This document shows positions 12,101 through 24,227 of a stretch of 64,000 nucleotides of DNA, piece by piece. Position 1 is the first letter of the stretch. Each line of letters starts with the position of its first letter. The DNA is from Zygnema circumcarinatum. Taxonomy: Eukaryota > Streptophyta > Zygnematophyceae > Zygnematales > Zygnemataceae. The DNA lies in the NCBI GenBank assembly GCA_037447605.1, contig CM074813.1:42489-106488 (forward strand), read 5' to 3'. The notes beneath the pieces are model-generated. The model had not been told where the DNA came from and ran no database searches. It worked only from the letters and a program-made list of their open reading frames with translations. The position numbers and the translations under genes are program-made.

Positions 12101-15100
12101 TGATATTACGACACGCTCGTGTGTTCTGCCCTACCAACATCGTGTTTGAGGCACATCCAAATCGTACTCGCCTGTCATTAGCAATGAAAGCTGACCTCAT
12201 TCCTTACCCCATGCCATCACATGCTTTCAGAAGTCTAGATTGCTACATTCCTTTCTTGCAACGGGGACATGAACTCGTCTAAATTGCAGCTGCTGCTGCT
12301 GCTGCTGCATCCTCCTTTTGCCGACAACGGCAGAGCAGCCCACCCATAAACTTGCGCAGCTGCTGCCGCGCGTGACGCTGCGCTCGCAGGAAGGTGGCGG
12401 CCATGGACGCGGCAAGCTCGACCCGGCCGACCGTGAGCCACGAGAAGACGCGCTCGGGCAGCCATGGCGCGCCGCTGCGCAGCAGCTTCAGGTACACCGG
12501 CAGCCGCACGTGCGGGCGCACCCCGCACCACACGTCCAAGCGCTGATGCTTGCTCGCCACGTCGATGGACTCCGCCACGGACTGCATCAGCAGCATCGCC
12601 GCGGTCTGCGTTATGCGGCCCTCCTCTAACATGGTCCAGTAGGAAGCTTGGATTCCTGCAAAACCCAATTCACGAAGCACTTCTTTATAGAAAGAAGAAG
12701 AATGGAAAAAACCCGTTCTGCATATGGGCAGGTATACCAAGACAATCTCAAATAACTCGACCCAAGGCAAAGCTTCATGCATAGGCAAGTGCTGATAGTG
12801 GGAAGCAACGGGCATGTATATGTATACCGTTGAGAAAGCGCAGACGTACATCCTGAATCTGCTGCAGGCGTAGCTCCTCGACCGTGTGGATGTAGTGCCG
12901 CGGCACGTCGACGTCCCCGTCTGAGGGGTGCGGGGGGCGGTTGAGGCAGTGCACGTACCGCCGCACGGTGGGCCAATCGGCGGGGCCGAGCTCCTCGTCC
13001 TCGCCCACCTCCTGGAAGGTCTTCAGGGCGTGGCTGTACATCTCATGCCGCGTGTACTCCAGAATGCGCTTCTGCGAGGCAGCCACAAACGGACTGACGT
13101 GGTAAACATTTGCCCCGTGGGGTGAACATAGTAGGACTAGTTGGCATGAGGGAATGATGATTGCCGCGGCAATCACCCCAGAAGTTACAGGAGAGGCAGC
13201 CACTGTGCTGAAAGCACTAATTGAAAAAAAGCCATTGCTTTTCTTCACCCTCGAGGCGTGAGAGGAGGAGAGAATACGTGTGAATCACATGAATGTGTGA
13301 GCATGCACGAGGTGCTCCGAATGTAAAAGACTTGCCTTCGTCTCCGATGTCTTGTTCATCTTCAAAATGCTGAGAAGAAACTGAGTCGTAGATCCATTAA
13401 TGATAAGCGTGAGAAAGACCACTCCTCCAGTCAAGAACAAAATCTGCAACCCAAAAGGAGCTTCAACCATGTTACACTTCCATCTCCTTCCATCACTCGT
13501 CGGATTGACTCCCATGCACCGTGCACCTTGTTCGTGCCCAAAAGACCGACGAAGAGGGGGATGTGGCATTACCCGAGCAGCCGTTATCTCCGATATGTGC
13601 TCTCGATCGTCCTCATGCTGGTGATGCCCCACATACCACAAAGCTGAGCTTACAACACGCATTGTATGGCAAGTCCTGAAGATTCTCGGAAAATTGCTGA
13701 AGCGGAAACAAAATGCTTGCTTCAACAGAGCAAGCCGCCGTGCAGCACTACGACAGTCGGCTTGCAGAGTGATTTGACTGTGCTCCCAGTTACGACGGGC
13801 GAGAGTGCCGTACATTGATGATGAGGGCCAGCGTGAGCGCGACGGCCCCCCGCAGGCCCGACCAGACGAGCACGGTCGCCTCCCGCCAGTCGATGCCGTA
13901 CCCGCTGAGGGCGAGGCCCGGGTAGAGCACGCCCACCACCACCACGCGCGAGAGCTGCACGAAGACGTACAGCACGACCAGGTACGCCCAGTCCCGCCCT
14001 GCCGCGCGCCGCAGCCAGCCCCGCCACGCCAAGAGGACAGGAGTCAACAAGGCCGGGCTCAGACTCTCAGTTCGAGTCGCAACTGGACCTCGGGGTTTCC
14101 GAAACACGTGCAGGCATAGCTGTTGGCTGCTGTGCAAGATGGCTGAAGTCTTTAGGGTGACGTGTGTAGACAAGTGTTAGCTAGTGGAAAGAACAATGTT
14201 CCCCAGTCTATAAGTGTTCCCCAGTCGACTCAATGCATCATTGCATGAAGACGCCTCCAACAATGTGTAATGGGATGCAGATTGAAAACCAACCTAGCGC
14301 TGGTATCGACCAGATTTCTCCATCAGGTGCAAGACTAACTTTGAGATTCAGCATGCTTCGATTTCAGTTCAAACTCGTTTCAAAGCTCGGATTCGTGTTT
14401 GAGCTCAGGTTCAGTTAGGAGTTTCAGTGAAGGTTCTAGTACAGAGATTGGGCTGCGCTTTGGGCTGAACTCAAGTTCCAGTCCTCGAGTTTGCTGACTC
14501 AACGGCAAGGGCTATGCAGGCATTCCGAGTGGCAGGCGGCGGACTGCACAACTCACCCTGAATGAGCGATCCGCTCCGAAGAATGCTCTCCGCAATGACG
14601 ACGCCGCTGCGCCCCTCGCACCGCCGCAACAGGGGAGCAAATTCAATGCAGCGCAAGTTACTTCCAGACATGCCCTTTGACGAGGAGTAGAAAATAGAAC
14701 AAGCAAAGCATCTATGCGTAAGACCTCCCTCACCTGAGAATAAAGATCAGGGTGTTGGCGATAAAAGCCACCATTTCCCTGTGACATTTGCACTCATTAT
14801 TTTTAGAATAATAGACATGCCCCAGGTTATCAATAAGGACCCAACGCTAATCACTTCAACTGGAAATACAATTATTAAAAGACAATCAACAGTGACTTTC
14901 TTGTGTGCTGATTCATCCAATATCCGGTGATTCACGCTTTGCCAATTCACCAGAAATGATGCATGCTATGCTCGCTCTCCCCGGTCAGCGCCGTCTTCGC
15001 AAATACTCCAAATACTCTGCTTGCCGACACAGCCCACACATTCTTGAGTTATAAAACTATCTTACCAGCAAGGATGCCTCTACCTCTTTCACCCTAGCAC

Positions 15101-17339
15101 AGAAATGGCTATTTCTGACCACCCTGAGAGAATGACTAGCCGCACTTGTGACTTGCAGGTTGCATGTCCTTTCCCTACTGATCAGGAAGCATGTCTGCAA
15201 CTGTCGGCTGGCAACGGACTGTTTTCAACTAGTTGCACGTCGGTGCCCATTGCATTTTCACATTGGCGCACAAAGGCGGCCTTACATGCCCAGAGTCATG
15301 ACTGTGAGCACTCCCGAAGTGTCGGTCACCCCATTTGCCTGCGCAGCCGTCGCAGCCCCTCATGTGCACCACATCAGCGACAGTCCAAGGACTAAATTCG
15401 GTAATACCGAAGAACATAGGTCGGCTTATCTTCAGCAATGCATACATTACACACAAAAATCGCATCAAACTGTCCATGGAACGCCTTAACGATCCGTGGA
15501 AGAAATCAACCAGTTCGTTTTCTCTGGCAAAGGTTGCGATTTTGCACTTTGATTATTCATTTTTTTTTTTTTTAGTTGTTTTTTTGTTTGGTTTTTGTTC
15601 AGTCCAGTGTTTTTTGTTCAGTTCAGTTCAGTTCTTCAGTTTTTATACGTATGTATGAAAAAAAATATGTACTTATATGCATAAGCTGCATGCAAATATA
15701 ACATACCACAAAGAAGCCCATGTAGCTGACGGTGAAAGTGAGGGTGGTTTCGATCACATAGTCATTGAACACTCGTCGCAGCCAGACCACGCCTGCCAGA
15801 CCAAACGCAAGCCCCAACGCAATGCTGCATAGAAAGAGAACCGCGCAGGATCAGGAAATGAACAGAACAAGAAAGGAGCGATCAAATCAAATAATCGATT
15901 TCAGGACGTGGAGAAACGTACGCTCCGAGAGACACTCGGAAAAGGAACGCAATAATGTCGCCTGCCGACATAGTTTGCCCTCGAGTGATCTTCAGAAACA
16001 GCTGGAAAACGACGATAGCACTCCTGCTCCCTTTGCCTCCCCTCCCTTTTCAGTCGGCTTCATGCACCTCCTCTCTCGTCACAGCAAGTACGACCTCCCC
16101 TGGGCCTTTGGCCAGGCTGTCTGTCAAAAGCAAAGAACGCACAAGATGCGTCGAAGCACACGCATGCATGCGCAGACGAAAAGGGCCCGACAGACAGACG
16201 GACGGTCGCACCCGTCGTTCATGAGAGCTTCCCCGTCGATGATAGTGCTCAGCTTCTTGGAGGCTCCCAGGTCCCGCAGCAGCGCTACGACTGCCACGGG
16301 ATCGGTGGCGCTCAGGAGGCCGCCCAGCAGCAAAGACGTCGCCCAGTTCCAATTGTATGGAAGCACAAACTGCGGCAATCAACCACCTTTTCGTCACCTT
16401 GCCTCGGTGGGAACCTTACAACAAGGCAAACAAAGTCACTCGCCCACATCGCATCCACTAACAGCGAAATTCCTCCCTCCCCAAAACCTTACCTTGTCGA
16501 CGAGGCCCAGCAAAATGGTGGAGATGCAGACGCCCGGACCCGCCAGAAGGAACATTTGGAAAAGACAACGCTACAGCCAAGGAAACAATCCCGAAAGCCC
16601 CGAAAATTAATGAGCCAGCATTGCTAGAAATTCCAGCTAAATCGCTACGGTTAATTACTTACTTCTTCAACATTGTTTGAAGACGAATGTTATGAAAATG
16701 GGACCTACATTTTACTGCGAAACGAGCTTTTGTGCAAAATCTGCTCAGGCGATCCCGTTGCACAGACCTTAATTTGATGGAATTCGAGCGAGAAGGAGCT
16801 CTCAAAGAGGAGAGCAGGCAGGAAGACATAGAATATAAGGTTAGGATCAATGTTGTTCCCTGCATCCCACCGTAACACGCGCGGTCATGCGAATACTATG
16901 CTGCTTCTAGGCAATTCACGACTGCAAATTCTTTTTGAAAAAATAAGAAACAATCGGAAAGAGTAAACATATAATTTCGCATGCGCGTCCGTGCATGCTT
17001 CACGCACACATGCTGATGCTTTTCCCCAGCTTGCCGAGGTGGTTCGACGCCTTATAATCTGTGCGCAAAAACGGGGGCCATCTTCAGCATGGAGCATGGA
17101 ATCGATTCTTACAAGTGCAGATTACATGCGAGGAGAGAGAATAAGCACAGCCACAGCAGCCAAGGTCGGTTTGAGCTCGCACCAATGGCGCCGAGCGCGA
17201 TGCCGACGAGCAGCAGCGCGACGGTGTAGGGCACGCGCGTGTTCCGCAGCAGCTGGCGGCACGCGGCGCCGAGGCCCAGGCTCACGCCGATAAACAGCAG
17301 CGCCACCTCCGGCCCGGTCCCCGCCTCCGCCTCCGCCAT
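9196..17339 (-). CDS. SOS1: Plasma-membrane Na+/H+ antiporter SOS1 (NHX7)
   Basis: About 23 exons encode ~1,070 residues. Exons 1-19: 17339-17183, 17058-17008, 16859-16768, 16570-16493, 16369-16212, 16023-15922, 15824-15707, 15338-15286, 15016-14951, 14778-14734, 14606-14557, 13998-13814, 13443-13336, 13071-12828, 12655-12344, 12014-11917, 11781-11650, 11402-11184, 10913-10707; all phases agree. Exons 20 (10541 to ~10305), 21 (~10067-10003) and 22 (~9733-9511) have uncertain edges; the last is 9405-9196. The first 13 exons give the CPA1 exchanger (FLPALLFESSFS, LLSATDPVAVVALL, WSGLRGAVAL). A long cytosolic tail follows with a cyclic-nucleotide-binding-like domain (exons 18-19). The C-terminus ends in an acidic stretch and DSPSRL, the SOS2 target region. 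Intron 13 has a GC donor. Role: Na+ export at the plasma membrane. Confidence 0.93.
11630..11647. repeat. CTG/CAG trinucleotide repeat at SOS1 intron 17 donor
   Basis: Six tandem CTG units on the + strand (CAG on the SOS1 sense strand) begin about 3 bases inside intron 17, immediately after the donor at 11649. The run is short and perfect. Confidence 0.8.
12290..12308. repeat. CTG/CAG trinucleotide repeat in SOS1 intron 15
   Basis: About six CTG units on the + strand (CAG in SOS1 sense orientation), some 35 bases downstream of the exon 15 donor. This is the second CAG run close to a splice site in the same gene. Confidence 0.8.
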
Positions 17340-17636
17340 CCTCCCTCCTCCTCTTCCTCCTCCTTCCCCTCTCCTCCCCTTCCTCCTCCTCCCCTTCCTC
17401 CTCCTCCCCCTCCTCCTCCCCTTCCTCCTCCCGCTCTCCCTCCCGCGCGCCCGCCATGGCCTGCACGCAGCTCCTCGCGGTACAGTGTACGGTGTTCGTA
17501 CGGTATGTTTGTCGGTTGCTAAAAACCACGTGGGCGCAGTGCCGTACCGTACGGCTCACGCGCGCCGCCGACGGGAGGCCCTCGCTCGCTAGCTCGGCGC
17601 TGCAACACGGCGCCTCTCTCTCTCGCTCTCTCCATT
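17340..17636 (-). promoter_or_regulatory. SOS1 5' flank with GGAGGA tract and GTAC palindromes
   Basis: Immediately upstream of the SOS1 ATG. A ~110 bp (GGA)n-like purine tract on the sense strand (17340-17455) would form the 5' leader. GTACGG and CCGTACC elements cluster at 17480-17555, including GCCGTACCGTACGGC. Promoter role is inferred from position. Confidence 0.4.
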
Positions 17637-17836
17637 AGGGGGAGTCAGACCACCATCGCCAAAATCAATTTCGTAAGCCTGTCAGGCGAATTCAGCATTG
17701 GCTAGGTACGCATTTCGGTACGGTTGTGCACGGCGGAGCCGGGGATCCCGATCCGGAATTCGTACACGAAAGGAGTGACTTTTAGTATAAGGAATTCGGG
17801 AATTTCGTAAGCGATGGTCAAGGTCTGACTCCCCCT
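17637..17836. mobile_element. MITE-like element, 200 bp, 15-bp perfect TIRs
   Basis: The element starts AGGGGGAGTCAGACC (17637-17651) and ends with its exact reverse complement (17822-17836). It is flanked on both sides by ATT (17634-17636 and 17837-17839), consistent with a 3-bp target duplication; a TA duplication with TIRs starting GGGGG is also possible. The interior holds TTCGTAAG repeats near both ends and no coding capacity. A related element lies at 38936-39085. It is non-autonomous; the superfamily cannot be assigned from two copies. Confidence 0.8.
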
Positions 17837-17839
17837 ATT

Positions 17840-18533
17840 GCTTTCTCGCCTGCCCCCCTTCTCTTATCCTTGTTAAGTTGGCTGAGGTGCTCAAAGTACC
17901 TGGGGCAGGGGTCGTGGCGTCATCCGCCTGGACGGGCCAGACTTCCCTGAAGCTGAAGCTGTGCGGGAACCACCATCGCCGCAACACGGAGCAGCAGTTG
18001 CTTGCATCTGCGCGCGAGGCGATGGTGTCATGTGCTGTTCGCTCGGATGTTCACTCCTTCGGGAAGGAAAGCAGGGAGAGTGCCCTCACAACACCGGACC
18101 TCATCGCCCGGCTTTCGTCCCCTTCGCTTGTACAAACATATCTCTAAGCAATTGATTTTTTCTTTAAAATCATCCCTTTACAAACTACAGTTCATAGAAA
18201 GTAAACTTTATTCTTTTCACACTCTAGGACATGCACTCATATTACCAGTTTCTTTCAGTGCAAATGAATGACGGAAACAACCACCTTCAGCCAATCGGCG
18301 TCGAGTGCACATCTTATCTTTTATTATTATTGAAAATAAAATAAAATATATATTTGATGTGATGTGATGCGACGGCGGGCCTCCCTCCCTCCCCGACTTG
18401 TGCGCGCGCCCGCCACGTGGCGCGCACCGGTTCGTACGGCGTCTCGGCGAAAAAAAAAAAAACCGCCACCGGCCCACGCGGCCCACGCGGCCCTTCCGTG
18501 ACGCCGTACGGCGCGCGCTCTCTCTCTCTCTCT
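17840..18533. other. Spacer downstream of the ABCG gene
   Basis: AT-rich sequence downstream of the ABCG stop codon, probably holding its 3' untranslated region. Near the stop lies an 11-bp inverted repeat: CGTACGGCGTC (18433-18443) and GACGCCGTACG (18500-18510). A 12-A run and two GCGGCCCAC repeats lie between the arms. A frame at 17878-18147 has no recognisable domain. Confidence 0.4.
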
Positions 18534-21500
18534 CTACCCGGGGGGCGCCTCCACGTCCTCCTCGCGGTGAGGTGGGGCCTCGGAGCTGCTCTTCGCGGGG
18601 CCGTCTCGGCTGTGCAGGTGCTTCTTCGCCGCCCCCTCGCCCAGCTTGTTGATGGACAGGAGCTTGGGGCCGTTGCGCTCGAGCGCCAAAAAGGCGAGGA
18701 AGTGCAGCGCCACAATGACCACGCACTGGTACCCGATCGCCTCGCCTACCTGCATGCACCACCGTGTCCTCCGTGTCCTTTTTAGCTTCTTAGCCATATG
18801 CTTCTATCACTCCCGTGAATGATCGAAACGCCTGATCTTAAAACCGAGTGCATTATACAGCAACATATGGTGCTTCGTGCATCTCATAACGGTTCAGCCC
18901 ACCAGCCAAATGCGCATGAATGTCAGAACCAGCACAAGAGCTTGCAATGACCGGGATAGCTGCAGAGCAGCAATCGATTGACTCACAGTCCAATTTCTGA
19001 TAGACAATCGATCCAAAACTTCCGCTCCCGTTCTGATACATGAGCTGCTGGTGCCACTGTCGCACTCGTATGTTGTTCCTGGAGAGGTGTCATTGGCGTT
19101 TGAGTTCAGAGACAAGACGAAATCGAGGGATACTTTTCTCCCGAATAAACCTTTCATCACCCTCTCCTGCATTTCTGCCTTCTACATATCTCTCTCCCTC
19201 GCCGTCTCCTCTCCTTTCCCTCCTCAAGGAGCCCAGCAGAGTGCAGCGCCTGCCAGAGCAGAAGCTGCCCACCTTCAAACTCGTTGACGGCGAGGCCGAT
19301 GAAGCCCCACTTGATCGGCGAGCAGTTGGAGAACCAGCGGATCCACACGGGGATGTTCTCGAGGTTCACGTAGAAGCCCCCGAAGAGCATGAAGATGACC
19401 GTCATGAGCGGCCCCAGAGCCAGCGCAGTTTGGGGTGTGGGCGCGACCGAGCTCACCTGCTCGCCAGGCCAAAGGTCACTCTCTGTCCGGAGCATACATG
19501 CACAGCTCTACCTCTCCTTCCTCGTCCCCTTCTCTCATCCCTCTCCCTCTCTCTAACCATGACTATGCCAGGTGCTTGATTTCTATTCGAAACATCATGG
19601 CTGCTAGACCTAGCCGTAGTTTGAAAAACCAGAAACGCAGGGAACAAGATGCGGGGGGGATAGTCACCAGCAGGCCCGTCGCATTCATGGCGGTGAATTC
19701 CAGTACCAAGACTACCAGGAAGAGGAAGAACTTTCCGGCATCGCGCTGAAACTCAACGGGCCAGTACGCTATCAGCACGAACACCATGGTGGGCCCCACC
19801 CGCAACGGCCATTCGCTGAGAACTTTCCCGGGATAGTACGCTGCCACTCGGTAGCTGTTGGCTGCACGCTCGCGGTTCACGATCGCCCGCTCGACGGGAA
19901 ACGTTGTAATCATCTGCCAGCAAAGTGCAGGCGCGTGAGTCGGTGTGGTGTTTTCTACGCCTTTCAGAAAACAAAAAAAGCAGAAAGGAGATGGAAAACG
20001 AGCGTTTCCGTAACGCCCTTCTGCAAAAGTGTGGCAGGAAGAGAAAACTAGGATTGGTCTTTCACCATCTAGAAGAATGAGGTGTAGACCAACCTGGAAA
20101 ACTCCGTTGAAGGCAATGAAAATAGCCATGAAGAAGATCACACCCTGACGATCTTGGATTGACTTCTGGCTATTGTCGATGCCCGAGTAGAGAATCGAGA
20201 TCATTACCATCATGACTAAAGACTGTGAACATAGCACAAGCGCAGATAGGGCGAGTTAGCAAGCACGGTGTGCATGTAACCTCAACATAACTGCTTCGGC
20301 AATGGCTGCTCCATAAACAGAACTCGGATGGCGTTGCTTCAATCAGTGCAGTGCAAGTGAAAGGCCGGAAGGGAGGGCGGCACCTGCACGTAGGCGATGA
20401 CGAGCGGGAGGCGGTCCCGCACGACCTGAATCCACGAGCGGCGCGTGAGCACGCGCAGCTGCGTGGCCCATCCGGACGCGAACGCGCCATGGCGGAGGAC
20501 GAACGCGTCCGCGGTGGCCTGCCCCAAAATGGAGTCCATGTGCAGCTGCGGCTGCACCTCGCGCGCGGGCGAGTAGCTCGCGGCGAACCCCTCCACGCGC
20601 CCGCTGCTCTCCCGCTCGCGCTTCTCATCTCGCCGGTCGATGGAAATCATGTCCATGAAATAATCCGCTGGCGACCCAAAGCACGACATTGAAAATCAAC
20701 TCGCGACATCAAAGGCATAAGATGAAAGTGCGGCACAGATCAATTCCACATTCAATGTATGATTCTAATGCGAGCTGTGCGTCTTGCTAATCCATACGTC
20801 GACCTGCACTCCAAACCAGAATTTTGCACATGGCCAGATGCTTTCATCCAACTAAAGGTCCACTCGTCTTTCAAGGTGGTCTGCTAAAACCGCCACTTGA
20901 CTCCAACAGGACTGTCGTGGACTGCAACACCCATTTTGCCCTGAACTGATATGCAATGGTCTGAAGTTGCTCGTGGTCGGACCGCTTAGTTCAACAGTGG
21001 AAATAGTCTTGTTCTATGTAACAAACGGTGGCGAATCCTCCACAAACCGAGGCCGGCAAGTACATTCACGTCATTTTCAGCTTTTCATCATTAATCGTCA
21101 GCCTCAAAATAAAATGTGTATGAGAACGCACCCGGATTGTAGTGTTCGGGACACGAGAAACCGCGTGCAGAAAAGTAGGTGATTGCACTACTCGCCTTGC
21201 CGAAGTACAGCAGCTTGCCCTCGCTTAAGAGGAGGAGATTCTCAAACTGCCAAACACAAAATCTAGAAGCAACTGTCACTACAACAGTCTCCACAAGGGT
21301 TAACGGTGATGAAAGGCTTCACCCAGCCCGTTGAAGACAGAGTTGGATTAACTGGGATGGTGTAGAGAGGTTTCAGGCCTCACAAGCGCAAAAATGGACG
21401 AGCGGGGCTGGTGGATGGTGGATATGATGGTGCGGTTGCTGCGGGAGAGGTCGGACAAGGTGCTAACCACGTTCAGGGCCTGAAAGCTGCGAGCAAACCC

Positions 21501-23680
21501 ACAAAAGAGAGATGGGAGATGTGTCATCTGACTGCAGAGAGCACATTGGACTATGGATTGTGCCCTTTCTCGTTCTAGTTTCTACTGAGTTTTGCCGCAA
21601 GTTCTGAGGTGGGGTGGTGCACCTGTCAAGGCCGGAAGTGGGTTCATCTGGTATGCATGACACAACATTACCGCACAACAAGCCAATATGAGCCCCGTGA
21701 GAGCAGACCTTCAATGCTTGCAAGACCCACTGTCTTCTGCATTTCAGAAAATAAATGCAAGCAACCTTTGCAATCTCCACAACCTCGTGAAAGTAAGAAG
21801 AAATGCCAATGCCAGTGCCAGCATCACCCCAGTGGAGCCACCTTCATCATAAAGGCTGCCAAGTGGCGAGAAACTTTCGATGCACATGGACAGCTCTGAA
21901 GCATGACGCTTCCCCGACCCGCTTTCCTCTTTTCCCTGTCCATGCTGAGGGATGCAGTTTTCCAGTTCGTGCCCAGCGCCTTACCCAGGAAGATGATGGA
22001 CGGGTTTGAGAGCATCTCCACGGCAATGTTCGTGCGCTTGCGTTCCCCGCCGCTCACTCCCCGCAGCAGCGCGTTGCCTATCGGCGTGTCCCGGGCCTTG
22101 CTCAGCCCTGCACCGCCGCGCACTCAGACCATACAGAACCTCCCACTGTTCAACGGCGGAGCTGTGCCCAACATTAGCGATGATGGCCTTGACTCCGAAA
22201 AATAAATCTACCGCTGAAAGTCACCTGCGTCAATTTAACTACAATCGCTGACCAGCACTCGCCCAGTTTCATTCCTTCACATGAGAGATTTTTCTCACAG
22301 AGGGTTTGACGTTGCGCTGTTACTCCAAGCACTAAATACCGAGTTAGGGACCTCAAAGCAGCTGCCCACTACCTCCACTGTCTTTTCACAAGGCCTGGCC
22401 AGCCCTATCTGCACAGAGCATCGGGCCATACCCAGCTCTTGGATGATGGAATCGACGAGCTCCAGCTTGCGATGCCGCGGAATCCGTTCCGGCAGCCGTA
22501 GCTGTGCCGCTATGGTGAGAGTCTCCCACACTGTCAGCATGCTGAACAGGGCGTCATCTTGCATCACCTGCAGAGCCATCACTCCCACGGCGACTGCCGG
22601 CAGAGTTATGCAAGACAGAGGGCCCTCCGCCTGCCCTTGGCCCTCCTGTCGAAGCAGCACACGCACAGCATGGCGAAGCCCACAGGATGCCATGCCCGTC
22701 GGCCTGTGTCTCTATTCCTCTGTGAGAATAAAGAGCGCATGATTTCTCACATAAGCAGAGATGCGTTTGAAGGACTGGCCGCGCTCCTGGCCGTTGACGA
22801 GGATCTGCCCCGTCAGCACTGCGGGGCTGCGCTCCACGCGGCCCGCCAGAATGTTCAGCAGACTCGTCTTGCCCGACCCTGCGCCCCCCCGCGGGCAGTC
22901 ATGGTCTGCCTCGCACCGCTTGCTCGCCAACGTCTAATGAAGCTTAGCCGCTAGGGCAAATGCCCCGGTTGGAGACTGCATTTGAGAACTAGTGCCAGTT
23001 TCACGTAAGGACATTAAACGACCTTCCAGTAAGAAGAAAAGCAAAGTCAGGATTTTTTTCTGGCATTTTCTGATCAGGCGTTTCCATTAAAGCTCGGATA
23101 AAAACGTTTAAAAGCATAAACTAACCGAGTGATTTCTTTAAGGAGAAAAAGCCAGCTCAAAAGTTGGCAGGAAAAAACAGAGAAAGAGTTAGAGGCCTAA
23201 ACTCGCAAGCTTTGCGTGAAACCATGTTCTCTCAATGCATTGCCGGGAGGGGGGAGAGCCAAACCGGAGGGTCCCATGATGGCGACGAAGGAGCCAGGCT
23301 TAATGTAGCCACTGGCGTTGCTGATGATGCTCTTGGTGCTGCGGGCCTTCCCGCGGCCGACCTCCACGGAGTAGTTGACGTCCATGAAGGCGAGCGAGAC
23401 GGGGTGGAACTGCCCGCCCCCCTCGGCTGCCGCGGCCTGCGCATTGCCCCGCCCCGCCCCACCTCCGCGCGCGTCCCTCAGGGCCCACCCTTCCGCCCGC
23501 TCGCCCGCTCGCCCGCCCGCCCGCCCGCCCGCCGCGTGAGGGGGAGCGCGCGCGCACCTGAAAAGCGGACTCCGTCTTCACGAGGGTGGAGACCGGCACC
23601 AGCGGCGCCGCGGCCTCCGTCTCCGCATAGCCATTGCCCGCCACGGGGTCGCTCGCCTCGCCGCCAGCCGCGGGCGCCAT
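18534..23680 (-). CDS. ABCG7: ABCG (white-brown) half transporter, ABCG7-like
   Basis: Fourteen exons with fully consistent phases encode about 691 residues: 23680-23558, 23436-23265, 22878-22751, 22567-22432, 22107-21985, 21647-21623, 21486-21384, 21246-21132, 20667-20384, 20222-20094, 19913-19668, 19456-19273, 19078-18987, 18749-18534. The nucleotide-binding domain comes first, the layout of ABCG transporters. It has Walker A GPSGSGKTS (~96-104), the [15 protein letters not shown] segment, signature VSGGER (~204-209), Walker [14 protein letters not shown] (D/E ~228-229) and the HQPRSS switch. Membrane exons 9-14 include [20 protein letters not shown] and a Cys-containing last loop (TYECDSG..SSC) as in ABCG7-type proteins. 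Substrate unknown. The Walker B core is carried by a 25-nt exon. The subfamily symbol is my best match, not proven. Confidence 0.9.
23493..23540. repeat. CCCG simple repeat in ABCG intron 1
   Basis: Tandem CGCCCGCT/CGCC units in the small first intron of the ABCG gene, giving a very G-rich sense strand that could form G-quadruplexes. Low-complexity repeat with no other function visible. Confidence 0.7.
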
Positions 23681-24227
23681 GGCCTCCTTGCGCCTCCCTC
23701 CCTCCCTCCCTCTCTCCCTCCCTCTCTCCCTCCCTCTCTCGCTCCCTCTCTCCCTGCCTCTCTCGGTGCGCCTGCAGCAGCACCAGCAGCCGCCGCCACA
23801 GTCCGCTCCCGCCCGCCGCCGCCGCCGCGCTGACGGCCGCCCTGCCACGTGGCGCCCCGCGGGCCCCATCTCCCGCGCCGCGCGAAGCTGCCGCGAAGCA
23901 GCCTCTGGAGGCTACAGCCGAGCAGCGCGGATCTGTGGATGACGTCAGTGGCCTGACGCAACGTCGGCCGTACGGCGGCCACGCGTTCGCTGTGGCGCAG
24001 TTCCGTTCCGTTGCGGCGACTTGCGCGGGGACTGAGACCGTTGCAGACGCCACGTGGTGGGCGGCGACTGGTCGCGCAAACTATGCTCGCTCGCGCCGCA
24101 GCGCAACGCGATTGGCCGAGGTGCTAGGGGCGGGGGAAAGCTTCGCAGCGCTGCGGGCTGCTGTGTGCTCGTCCTTCTCCTCCCTCCCCCTCCCTCCCCC
24201 TCCCTCCCCCGCGCGAGGGTGGCCGCC
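23681..24227. promoter_or_regulatory. Shared promoter region between ABCG and CBR1
   Basis: The 547 bp between the two divergent ATGs must contain both promoters. It holds a pyrimidine tract of CCTCCCTCTCT units (23695-23766), a CGGCCGTACGGCGGCC palindrome at ~23964, a GATTGG (inverted CCAAT) near 24110 and a CT-rich leader before CBR1 (24178-24210). Confidence 0.5.

Noticed and set aside
15765-16610. 281-codon open frame on + within SOS1
   Set aside because: It is antisense to SOS1 exons 4-7 and their introns, which have clear antiporter motifs. The frame has no domain.
17878-18147. Small protein of 89 codons downstream of the first MITE
   Set aside because: No recognisable domain, and it lies in the expected 3' region of the ABCG gene.
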